Assembly: GCF_001678475.1 (NCBI RefSeq)
Contig: NZ_JTJR01000005.1
Span: 1-32,096 of the forward strand
DNA: 32,096 bases
Direction of reading: 5' to 3'
DNA from: Gallibacterium genomosp. 3
Lineage (GTDB): Bacteria; Pseudomonadota; Gammaproteobacteria; Enterobacterales; Pasteurellaceae
Shown here: in pieces, positions 5,819 to 11,841 of the stretch
Layout: every line of letters starts with the position of its first letter
How positions within the stretch are numbered: the first letter of the stretch is position 1
Position numbers and translations under genes: made by a program
The notes under the pieces: generated by a model
Database searches by the model: none
What the model saw: the letters and a program-made list of their open reading frames with translations, nothing else
Told to the model about the DNA's origin: nothing

Positions 5819-6646
5819 ATGAACGATCAACTTCAAACCATCAAATTTTATAACCAATCTCTAGTTACCTTTGAGCAAGATGGAATATATTACACAGCAA
5901 TGAAACCAATCTGTGAGAATATAGGTCTTCAATGGGAATCGCAATATAATAGAATTAAGCGTGATGGGGTTCTTTCTGAGGCGGTGATCGTGATGATCAC
6001 ACCTACAAACGGAGGTAACCAACAGATGATCTGCTTACCGATACAATATCTCAACGGCTGGTTATTTGGTATTGATACAAACAGAGTAAAACCAGAAATC
6101 AGAGAAACTTTAATCAAATATAAAAAAGAGTGCTATCAAGCACTGCACGATTATTGGTTTAAAGGTAAAGCAGAACGAGAAATTGATACTATTACTCCAG
6201 AAGAACAACGTATGATCCAAAACGCTGTTACAGCTACACACCAACGAACAGGAATGAGTTATGGTGAAATTTGGTCTAGAGTAAAAAATAAATTTGGTGT
6301 TGCTAAGTATGAACAAATAAAACGATCAGAACATCATAGTGCAATGATTTATATTGCAAGTATGCCAATAGTAAACAAGCCACTATTAATAAATGGACGA
6401 AATCTAGAAGAAACGCTAGCGGTAATGGTCGAGCTATACGGCTATTGTTTACACGCTTATGAAATGCAAGAAAAGCTATCTCAACATCCTGATTTAGCAG
6501 ATAGAATAGATAGCGAAATTGGTGGGCAATACCTCCATAATCTTAGACACCCACTAGAAAACGCAATGACAAAAGCTAAACGTTTTATCAGAAATAACAG
6601 TGAAAAGCTGACGATTATTAAAGCAGTAGATCATTTATTAAATTAA
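5819..6646 (+). CDS. ant: Antirepressor, P22AR-type, C4-controlled
   Basis: A 275-residue protein. Residues ~1-115 (TIKFYNQSLVTFEQDGIYYT, then AMKPICENIGLQW..., LNGWLFGID, RETLIKYKKECYQALHDYW) match the P22 antirepressor N-terminal domain. Residues ~120-180 (TPEEQRMIQNAV, HQRTGMSYGEIWSRVKNKFG) match the P22AR C-terminal domain. The last 75 residues from [15 protein letters not shown] are almost identical to the other antirepressor at 24003-24869. Antirepressors bind phage repressors and trigger lytic growth. The ribosome site is the target of the adjacent C4 RNA, so synthesis should be off in the lysogen. The gene ends just before a terminator. Confidence 0.88.
   Translation: MNDQLQTIKFYNQSLVTFEQDGIYYTAMKPICENIGLQWESQYNRIKRDGVLSEAVIVMITPTNGGNQQMICLPIQYLNGWLFGIDTNRVKPEIRETLIKYKKECYQALHDYWFKGKAEREIDTITPEEQRMIQNAVTATHQRTGMSYGEIWSRVKNKFGVAKYEQIKRSEHHSAMIYIASMPIVNKPLLINGRNLEETLAVMVELYGYCLHAYEMQEKLSQHPDLADRIDSEIGGQYLHNLRHPLENAMTKAKRFIRNNSEKLTIIKAVDHLLN
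6423..6646 (+). repeat. 224-bp direct repeat, copy 1
   Basis: This segment and 24646-24869 differ at four positions in 224 bases by my reading and encode the same C-terminal domain in two antirepressors, ending at the same TAA. Outside it the two genes are unlike. Confidence 0.95.
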
Positions 6647-6653
6647 GCACAGA

Positions 6654-6677
6654 AAGCCCGCTATTGAGTGGGCTTTT
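6654..6677 (+). terminator. Terminator after the C4-controlled antirepressor
   Basis: AAGCCCGCT pairs with AGTGGGCTT (one G-U) around a four-base loop, followed by five T. The following 6678-6855 is very AT-rich and shows no gene. Confidence 0.8.
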
Positions 6678-6855
6678 TGTTGTTAGTGATATGTTTGAAA
6701 TAAAATATTTAAAATAAATTTTTTATTTAAAAAGATTGATTTTTAGCACTCCAATCCTTAAAATAACAATCAATTTATGAGATTGACAAAATGTAAGTTG
6801 TTGATCTTGATTGAATTTTATGTTCTTTATAATAAATTATTAAATGAATTAATGC

Positions 6856-6888
6856 AGCTTGCCAAGTGAACTTGAGCAGGCTTTTTTT
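6856..6888 (+). terminator. Terminator or attenuator before the DUF4760 unit
   Basis: AGCTTGC (6856-6862) pairs with GCAGGCT (6876-6882), with an inner CAAG/CTTG stem, followed by T run to about 6888. It lies about 30 bases before the 14-aa ORF, so it may attenuate that unit. Confidence 0.7.
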
Positions 6889-6918
6889 GTCTAATGTTAA
6901 CTCATAAGGAGATTTATA

Positions 6919-6963
6919 ATGAAAAAATTTAACTTAATGGAAGGTTGGGACGGCAACGATTAA
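6919..6963 (+). CDS. 14-aa leader peptide ahead of DUF4760 gene
   Basis: AAGGAG (6906-6911) is seven bases before an ATG that encodes MKKFNLMEGWDGND. Its TAA directly abuts the ATG of the next gene at 6964, which has no ribosome site of its own. The peptide is therefore probably translated and drives the next gene by coupling. Whether the peptide itself works is unknown. Confidence 0.55.
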   Translation: MKKFNLMEGWDGND

Positions 6964-7428
6964 ATGGATTGGTTTAGTTTAGTTCAAACTATTGCCATTT
7001 GTGCTGCTGCTATATTTACAGCGTTAAGTATTCGTTCAAATACTAAAAATGCTAGGCAAAGGGCAACGATAGATTTAATTCTGCATCAGAGCCAAAATAA
7101 AGAGTTACAAGAAGCTATTACATTGGTTAATAGATTGGCTCGCCAACAAATACCGCTCATTGATCATTACAAAGTTGATGAAGGTTTTAAGGGTTCTATT
7201 CTGAAAGTACTTAATTCTCGTGAATTTACAGCTACAGGAATTCGAGAAAATATCTTTGATGAAAAAGTTTATAAACGTTCACAATGCACGAACTTTGTAA
7301 GAGATTGGGAGCGATTAGAATGTGTTATCAAATATATTAGAGAGCAAACAAAAAAAGATACTCTATTTCAAGATTTCGAGCATTTAGGTAAAAAATGGAA
7401 AGCTGATCCTTTGAAAGTTTATAAATAA
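6964..7428 (+). CDS. DUF4760 domain protein, N-terminal membrane anchor
   Basis: A 154-residue protein with one N-terminal membrane span (about residues 5-22, FSLVQTIAICAAAIFTALSI) followed by a cytoplasmic helical region. RSNTKNARQRATIDLILHQS and the charged segments NFVRDWERLECVIKYIREQT and FEHLGKKWK fit the DUF4760 family of small membrane-anchored proteins, found in phages and bacterial genomes; function unknown to me. Translation appears coupled to the 14-aa leader ORF. It is the last gene before the late promoter, so it is an accessory gene outside the late operon. Confidence 0.6.
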   Translation: MDWFSLVQTIAICAAAIFTALSIRSNTKNARQRATIDLILHQSQNKELQEAITLVNRLARQQIPLIDHYKVDEGFKGSILKVLNSREFTATGIRENIFDEKVYKRSQCTNFVRDWERLECVIKYIREQTKKDTLFQDFEHLGKKWKADPLKVYK

Positions 7429-7454
7429 TAAGCACCTAATAATCCAGATGTATA

Positions 7455-7482
7455 TTGACTCTTACAAAAAATGCAGTACAAT
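7455..7482 (+). promoter_or_regulatory. Probable Q-dependent late promoter (copy 1)
   Basis: TTGACT (7455-7460), 16-bp spacer, TACAAT (7477-7482). Transcription would start near 7490, with an intrinsic terminator beginning at 7493 and two more behind. Bases 7465-7496 are identical to 24880-24911 in the second copy. A promoter followed at once by terminators, upstream of lysis genes and served by a Q gene, is the pR'/tR' layout of lambdoid phages. Without Q it would make only an RNA of about 40 nt. Confidence 0.75.
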
Positions 7483-7492
7483 TTCCCATACT

Positions 7493-7528
7493 AGCCAAAG
7501 TGTAATTTAATTACATTTTGGCTTTTTT
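7493..7528 (+). terminator. Late-promoter-proximal terminator T1 (copy 1)
   Basis: AGCCAAAGTGTAATT pairs with AATTACATTTTGGCT (one G-U), followed by six T. It starts only about three bases after the predicted transcription start. Confidence 0.85.
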
Positions 7529-7541
7529 ATTGGAATTTTTT

Positions 7542-7575
7542 AACCCTGATGGTTTTTAACTGTCGGGGTTTTTTA
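7542..7575 (+). terminator. Tandem terminator T2 (copy 1)
   Basis: AACCCTGA (7542-7549) pairs with TCGGGGTT (7563-7570), followed by six T. It matches T2 of the second cassette at 24970. Confidence 0.8.
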
Positions 7576-7651
7576 TTATCCAAAATCCTCAGACAGCTTT
7601 AAATTGGTAGATGCCAAGCCTATAAAAAGGTAGGAATGTTGTAGATAACAC

Positions 7652-7680
7652 AACCCGATCAGAAATGGTCGGGTTTTTTA
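7652..7680 (+). terminator. Tandem terminator T3
   Basis: AACCCGA (7652-7658) pairs with TCGGGTT (7669-7675), followed by six T, 30 bases before the Rha gene. This third terminator has no counterpart in the second cassette. Confidence 0.8.
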
Positions 7681-7709
7681 TTACCTGAAAATCATAAAAG
7701 GACAATAAT

Positions 7710-8240
7710 ATGCAATTAGCAAACCCAGAAAACTTTAAACAGTTTGTACAAATTAAAGATAACAGCACGGTAACCACTTCTGAGATTGTGGCAAAGGTGT
7801 TTGGTAAACGACACGATAATGTTATTCGTGATATTCGGGCTATTTTGCAAGAGTGTGATGAAGATTTTGCAAAACTCAATTTTGAGGTTTGTTTTAAAAT
7901 CAATGAGTTACAGAATGGGAAACCCACACCTTATTACAATTTAACTAAAAACGGATTCATATTACTTGTAATGGGATATAAATCCAAAAAAGCAATGAAA
8001 ATAAAAATTTCATATATTCAAGCCTTTGATTATATGCAAGCGGAGTTAGCCAAAGGCACTAAGGGATTACTTGAACAATATTACCAAGTGTTAGGCGAAC
8101 ACAATGCCGAAAAACAATTTGCTAGTCTTTGTGGGCAAGGATTAAGTCAATGGAAGGAGAAAAAACCATTACTTGAGGCAACACTTCGACTATTTGAAGA
8201 CAAAATGCAAATTGAACTGCCAATCCTAACTAATAGTTGA
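7710..8240 (+). CDS. Rha family phage regulatory protein
   Basis: A 176-residue protein. VTTSEIVAKVFGKRHDNVIR at residues ~21-40, then NFEVCFKINELQNGKPTPYY and NLTKNGFILLVMGYKSKKAM, is the Rha domain, a winged-helix-like DNA-binding region named after phage phi-80 Rha, whose expression interferes with infection of IHF-deficient hosts. The C-terminal 65 residues are helical and not recognised. A weak AAGGA ribosome site is at about 7699. It is the first gene after the late promoter's terminators, so it should be made late or with lysis functions unless it has its own promoter. Confidence 0.85.
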   Translation: MQLANPENFKQFVQIKDNSTVTTSEIVAKVFGKRHDNVIRDIRAILQECDEDFAKLNFEVCFKINELQNGKPTPYYNLTKNGFILLVMGYKSKKAMKIKISYIQAFDYMQAELAKGTKGLLEQYYQVLGEHNAEKQFASLCGQGLSQWKEKKPLLEATLRLFEDKMQIELPILTNS

Positions 8241-8302
8241 TTAAAGTAAGTGCTAAATGGAATAGATAGAAGTTGTTAACGAAAAAATTTATTAACTAAG
8301 AA

Positions 8303-8354
8303 TTGAGGCCACTATAACAGGTGGTTTTTTATTGCCTCAAAAGGAGGCTGAGGA
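8303..8354 (+). promoter_or_regulatory. Stem and double ribosome site at the holin start
   Basis: TTGAGGC (8303-8309) pairs with GCCTCAA (8334-8340) around an inner hairpin and T run. AAGGAGG (8341-8347) follows at once and is spaced for the ATG at 8355. GAGGA (8350-8354) is spaced six bases from the ATG at 8361. Folding could shift use between the two starts. Confidence 0.5.
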
Positions 8355-8585
8355 ATGAAAATGTTAAAAGATATGCCCATTGAATCGCAAGTTTACGGCT
8401 GGTTAACAGCCTTTTTTGGTGCGCTAACGATTAGTGAATGGGCGGTATTAATTGGGATTATTGTAACGGTAGCAGGGTATTGGAGAGAAAGCAGATATAA
8501 GAAGCGAATGCTGGAGCTTGAAGAGATTAAAGCGGGCGTAAGAGATTTATCAGGGAAATTAATCAACAATGAAAATCACCAATAA
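8355..8585 (+). CDS. Class II holin, pinholin-like, dual start
   Basis: A 76-residue protein with a long hydrophobic stretch (~residues 12-45) containing FFGALTISEWAVLIGIIVTV that can form two spans around a Thr-Ile-Ser-Glu turn, and a basic, charged tail (RESRYKKRMLELEEIKAG). It resembles S21-type class II holins. The N-terminus MKMLKDM offers starts at residues 1 and 3, each with its own ribosome site, like the holin/antiholin dual start of lambda S and S21. The partner endolysin is a SAR enzyme, which needs only membrane depolarisation, so a pinholin is expected. It overlaps the endolysin gene by 17 bases. Confidence 0.75.
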   Translation: MKMLKDMPIESQVYGWLTAFFGALTISEWAVLIGIIVTVAGYWRESRYKKRMLELEEIKAGVRDLSGKLINNENHQ

Positions 8586-9087
8586 AGTTATTGTTTGTTC
8601 TGTTGCCGCAGTAATCGGAATCATTGTTACGCAGCATAAAGATGAGATTCGCACCTCAGAAGCTGGATTAGCTGTAATTGGGAATGCAGAGGGGTGTGTT
8701 AGAAATCCGTATCAATGTCCATCTGATGTATTGACGGTAGGAATTGGCTCAACGGAAGCTAGCGGACAAAAAATCGAAAATAAAGTGTACTCACTAGACG
8801 AAATTGCTAAACGCTGGGTACATGACATTAAAATCGCAGAACAATGCGTTAATCGTTATGCGAATGGAAGCACAATGCCACAAGGTGCTTTTGATGCACT
8901 GGTTTCCATCACCTTTAACGTTGGCTGTACAACGTTAAAAAATTCAACGTTATTTAAGATAGCCAGACAGGGCTATACGCCGCAAATGTGCGATCAATTC
9001 AGACGCTGGGTCTATGCTGGCGGACAAAAACTTAATGGGTTGGTTATCAGACGGGAAAAAGAGAAGCAGTTATGTTTAGCACGCTAA
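8569..9087 (+). CDS. SAR endolysin, P1 Lyz-type lysozyme (GH24)
   Basis: A 172-residue muramidase. Residues ~7-22 (VIVCSVAAVIGIIVTQ) form a weak signal-anchor-release segment. The active site reads EGCVRNPYQCPSDVLTVGIG: E41, C50 and T56 align with the Glu-Cys-Thr triad of phage P1 Lyz. C10 in the anchor and C43 next to E41 match P1 Lyz C13 and C44. In P1 Lyz the membrane-tethered enzyme is caged by a C44-C51 disulfide, and release swaps it to C13-C44, freeing the catalytic Cys; the same mechanism is expected here. Other conserved GH24 parts: AFDALVSITFNVG and RRWVYAGGQKLNGLVIRRE. Confidence 0.93.
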   Translation: MKITNKVIVCSVAAVIGIIVTQHKDEIRTSEAGLAVIGNAEGCVRNPYQCPSDVLTVGIGSTEASGQKIENKVYSLDEIAKRWVHDIKIAEQCVNRYANGSTMPQGAFDALVSITFNVGCTTLKNSTLFKIARQGYTPQMCDQFRRWVYAGGQKLNGLVIRREKEKQLCLAR

Positions 9088-9395
9088 CAAAAATACTCGT
9101 TATCACTATTTTGGGCTTGAGTGCATTGTTATGGGTTCAACATCAGAGGTTAAGTAGCTTAAAAGCCGAGAACAACACTCAAGCTCAAATTATCACTCAA
9201 CAGAGCAACTCAATCAAACAGCTTAATGCAGACATCATTAAAAACACGCAAATTCTTAATGAATTAACAAAACAAGAATCATTAATAAGGGAAACAGCTA
9301 ATGAAACGATTGAATCTATCTCAGAAGAAGAAAAAAATAGTGATTGTTATCGCAATAATGCTCCTCACACTGTTATTGAGTTCTTGCGCAAATAA
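9072..9395 (+). CDS. Rz: Rz-like inner-membrane spanin
   Basis: A 107-residue protein with an N-terminal membrane span (residues ~6-22) and a periplasmic coiled coil (QHQRLSSLKAENNTQAQIIT... to ESISEEEKNS). This is the i-spanin layout: it links through the periplasm with Rz1 and fuses inner and outer membranes in the last lysis step. It overlaps the end of the endolysin gene by 16 bases, and the Rz1 gene starts inside it in another frame, as usual. Confidence 0.85.
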   Translation: MFSTLTKILVITILGLSALLWVQHQRLSSLKAENNTQAQIITQQSNSIKQLNADIIKNTQILNELTKQESLIRETANETIESISEEEKNSDCYRNNAPHTVIEFLRK

Positions 9396-9582
9396 ACCTG
9401 TTCAATGTGCTTGCTCACCGATTCCTCCTGCTTATTTAACTTATCTCGATAAATCCACTTTTAAGGGGCAAACCTACGGTGACGTTACTAAGTATGCTGT
9501 TATTTTAAAGCGTGAGCGTGATATTTGCCTAAACCGTATCGATCGCATTCGCGAATGGCAAGCGGAGAAAATGCAGAAGTAA
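9301..9582 (+). CDS. Rz1: Rz1-like outer-membrane spanin lipoprotein
   Basis: A 93-residue protein starting inside Rz in the +1 frame. The signal is strongly basic then hydrophobic (MKRLNLSQKKKKIVIVIAIM...), with lipobox L26-S-S-C29. The mature part has the short Pro-rich piece SPIPPAYL typical of Rz1, followed by a longer helical tail to residue 93 that classical Rz1 lacks. It should be the o-spanin partner of Rz. Confidence 0.85.
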   Translation: MKRLNLSQKKKKIVIVIAIMLLTLLLSSCANKPVQCACSPIPPAYLTYLDKSTFKGQTYGDVTKYAVILKRERDICLNRIDRIREWQAEKMQK

Positions 9583-9584
9583 TT

Positions 9585-10289
9585 ATGGCAAGATTAAATT
9601 GGAAAGCACTACAAGTTGAATATATCAAAGCCTATGCGAAAACAGGTATATCAATTCAGGCGTGGTGTGAGAAAAAAGGGATTAATTATGCCACTGCAAA
9701 ACGTTACATCAAAAAGCCAGAAACTGTATTTAATAATGATTCAAACTGCGAAACAGAAAATCAAAACTGCGAAAATGAAATTCAAGATAAATCAGTAGGT
9801 TACAAAGAAAACTACGAAACAAACTGCGAAGTGAATTGCGAAACTGCGAAACAAAATACTCATCCACCTAAAGGCAATACTTTTGCAGTCAAACATAGTG
9901 GTTATGCCCGTTATTTTAAAGATAAATCCATTTTTGATCAGGTTGTTGATTTTAGCTTAAAAGATGAGATTGATTTAATGCGACAACGTGCGGTAGCGGC
10001 GATTGAAAGTGTAGAAAGATTTCAACTCGAGCTAACACAATGTGCATCAGGCGAAGAGCAAGAAAAGATACTTAAATTAATTAAGTCAGCAGAACAAGCT
10101 TTAGATAGAGCAGTGGCAAGAATTGGAAGTTTAAGTGACACTAACTCTTCAATTCAGCTTACTTTAGAAACAATCGAATTACGAAAAGCACAGACAAAAG
10201 AAACCTTGCTGAAAGCAGATAAGTTAGCTCAAGAGCTAAACATCAAGAATAACGGTAGAAATACTGTGCAGTTTTTGGATGACTTTTAA
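9585..10289 (+). CDS. Terminase small subunit
   Basis: The start is set at ATG 9585 (MARLNWKALQVEYIKAYAKT), three bases after the Rz1 stop; the same frame is open upstream to an ATG at 9525, but that part would overlap Rz1 and does not look like the family. The N-terminal ~45 residues form a helix-turn-helix (GISIQAWCEKKGINYATAKR), used to recognise the packaging site. Residues ~48-85 are a low-complexity linker with repeated Asn-Cys-Glu (DNA repeats of AACTGCGAA). The C-terminal half is helical (oligomerisation). 234 residues, directly before the large subunit. Confidence 0.8.
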   Translation: MARLNWKALQVEYIKAYAKTGISIQAWCEKKGINYATAKRYIKKPETVFNNDSNCETENQNCENEIQDKSVGYKENYETNCEVNCETAKQNTHPPKGNTFAVKHSGYARYFKDKSIFDQVVDFSLKDEIDLMRQRAVAAIESVERFQLELTQCASGEEQEKILKLIKSAEQALDRAVARIGSLSDTNSSIQLTLETIELRKAQTKETLLKADKLAQELNIKNNGRNTVQFLDDF

Positions 10290-10291
10290 TT

Positions 10292-11839
10292 ATGCGAATT
10301 ATTTATCGAGCATCACCGACATTTAAAAAAGTCCATCGATCTAACGCATTAGTAAAAGCCATTCGTGGACCTATTGGCAGTGGTAAATCAGTAGGTTGTG
10401 TGAAAGAGATGTGGCGAATCTGTTTAAACCAAGAGCCGAATGCTCAAGGTATTAGAAAAACACGTTGGGCGTGTGTGAGAAACACTTATCCAGAATTAAA
10501 AGGAACGGTAATTAAAACTTTTCAAGCGTGGATACCTCCTGAAGTTTGTCCAATAAAGTATGACAGCCCGATTACAGGCAAATTAAACATTCCGCACCCA
10601 GACGGCAAAACCAGAGTGGAGGCGGAATTTTTATTTTTATCAATGGATAAGCCAAAAGATGTCAAGAAACTGATGTCGCTTGAGCTAACTGGCATTTGGA
10701 TTAATGAAGCTCAATTTTTGCCTGTTTATTTAGTAACAGAAGCGGTTACTCGTACTGGACGCTACCCTGAAAAGAAAAAAGAAGAGGGATTTAATGGGGC
10801 AACGTGGAACGGCATGATTATGGACACAAACTCGCCTGATGATGACCATTGGTGGTATCAGTTTGAACAAGGTATTGATGAAGAAACAGGGGAATCATTA
10901 AAGCCGAAAGGGTGGGAGTTTTTTGTGCAACCTGGTGCATTAGTTGATGTGACTAATATGCCTGAAAATACCCTTACAGATGATTTAAAAGGGATGTTAG
11001 AGAAAGGGTTGTACTCCGACTATCTTGGTCATCGCTTTATTGCTAATCCATTGGCTGAAAATGTGGAAAATCACAAGAAAGAGTATGGGTATTGGTTCGA
11101 TAATATTCAAGGACAAACATTAAACTGGATTAAATCAAGAGTGTGTAACGAATTTGCAACGGTTCAACAGGGTAAACCTGTGTTTATCGATCACTTCAAC
11201 AAATCTCTCCATGTTGCTAAAGATAAGCTATTGCCAGTAAAAGGCTGGGCGACTTATATCGGTTTAGATTTTGGCTTAACACCTGCAGCAATTATTGGAC
11301 AGATTACACCATTTGGGCAGCTAAGAATCACTGATGAAGTGGTGGCAACTGGAATGGGGATTGAACGCTTTATCCAAGAGCAGTTAATACCGCTCATTAA
11401 AGCGAAATACCAAGATTGTGATATTCAAGTTATTGGCGATCCAGCGGGTGTACAGCGTGCGCAAACAGATGAAAAAACGTGCTTTCAAATTTTGTATGAA
11501 AACGGTTTAAATGCAATGCCAGCAAGTAGCAATTCGACCGTAGCAAGGTTGGAAGCGGTGCGTTGGTGGTTATCGAGATTAGTCAATAAAGGGCAGTCAG
11601 CAATGTTAATTAGCCCACATTGCAAAACCTTAATTAAGGGTTATGAAACAGGCTATGCGTATAAAAAGCTCAATGTGGCGGGTGATGAAAAATACACAGA
11701 AAATCCAGAAAAGAATCGTTACTCACATCCACATGATGCTAATCAGTATTTATGTCTGAACACTATGCCAGACAAAATCAGAGAACAAATTATCAATATC
11801 AAACCACATTCACCGTTAAGCAGTAAGACAGGGTATTAA
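10292..11839 (+). CDS. Terminase large subunit
   Basis: A 515-residue packaging motor. Walker A is GPIGSGKS at residues 26-33, and a Walker B-like LTGIWINEAQF follows at about 130-140. The nuclease domain shows IGLDFGLTPAAIIG, VIGDPAGVQRAQ and a C-terminal HPHDANQYL, consistent with the three acidic residues of RNase H-fold terminase nucleases. It cuts concatemers and pumps DNA into the head. It starts two bases after the small subunit and ends two bases before the portal gene. Confidence 0.93.
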   Translation: MRIIYRASPTFKKVHRSNALVKAIRGPIGSGKSVGCVKEMWRICLNQEPNAQGIRKTRWACVRNTYPELKGTVIKTFQAWIPPEVCPIKYDSPITGKLNIPHPDGKTRVEAEFLFLSMDKPKDVKKLMSLELTGIWINEAQFLPVYLVTEAVTRTGRYPEKKKEEGFNGATWNGMIMDTNSPDDDHWWYQFEQGIDEETGESLKPKGWEFFVQPGALVDVTNMPENTLTDDLKGMLEKGLYSDYLGHRFIANPLAENVENHKKEYGYWFDNIQGQTLNWIKSRVCNEFATVQQGKPVFIDHFNKSLHVAKDKLLPVKGWATYIGLDFGLTPAAIIGQITPFGQLRITDEVVATGMGIERFIQEQLIPLIKAKYQDCDIQVIGDPAGVQRAQTDEKTCFQILYENGLNAMPASSNSTVARLEAVRWWLSRLVNKGQSAMLISPHCKTLIKGYETGYAYKKLNVAGDEKYTENPEKNRYSHPHDANQYLCLNTMPDKIREQIINIKPHSPLSSKTGY

Positions 11840-11841
11840 TT

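Noticed and set aside
7465-7530. A functional small RNA gene (promoter plus immediate terminator)
   Set aside because: A ~40-nt RNA would be made without Q, but the late-promoter explanation fits both copies and their positions better; an added RNA role is not excluded.
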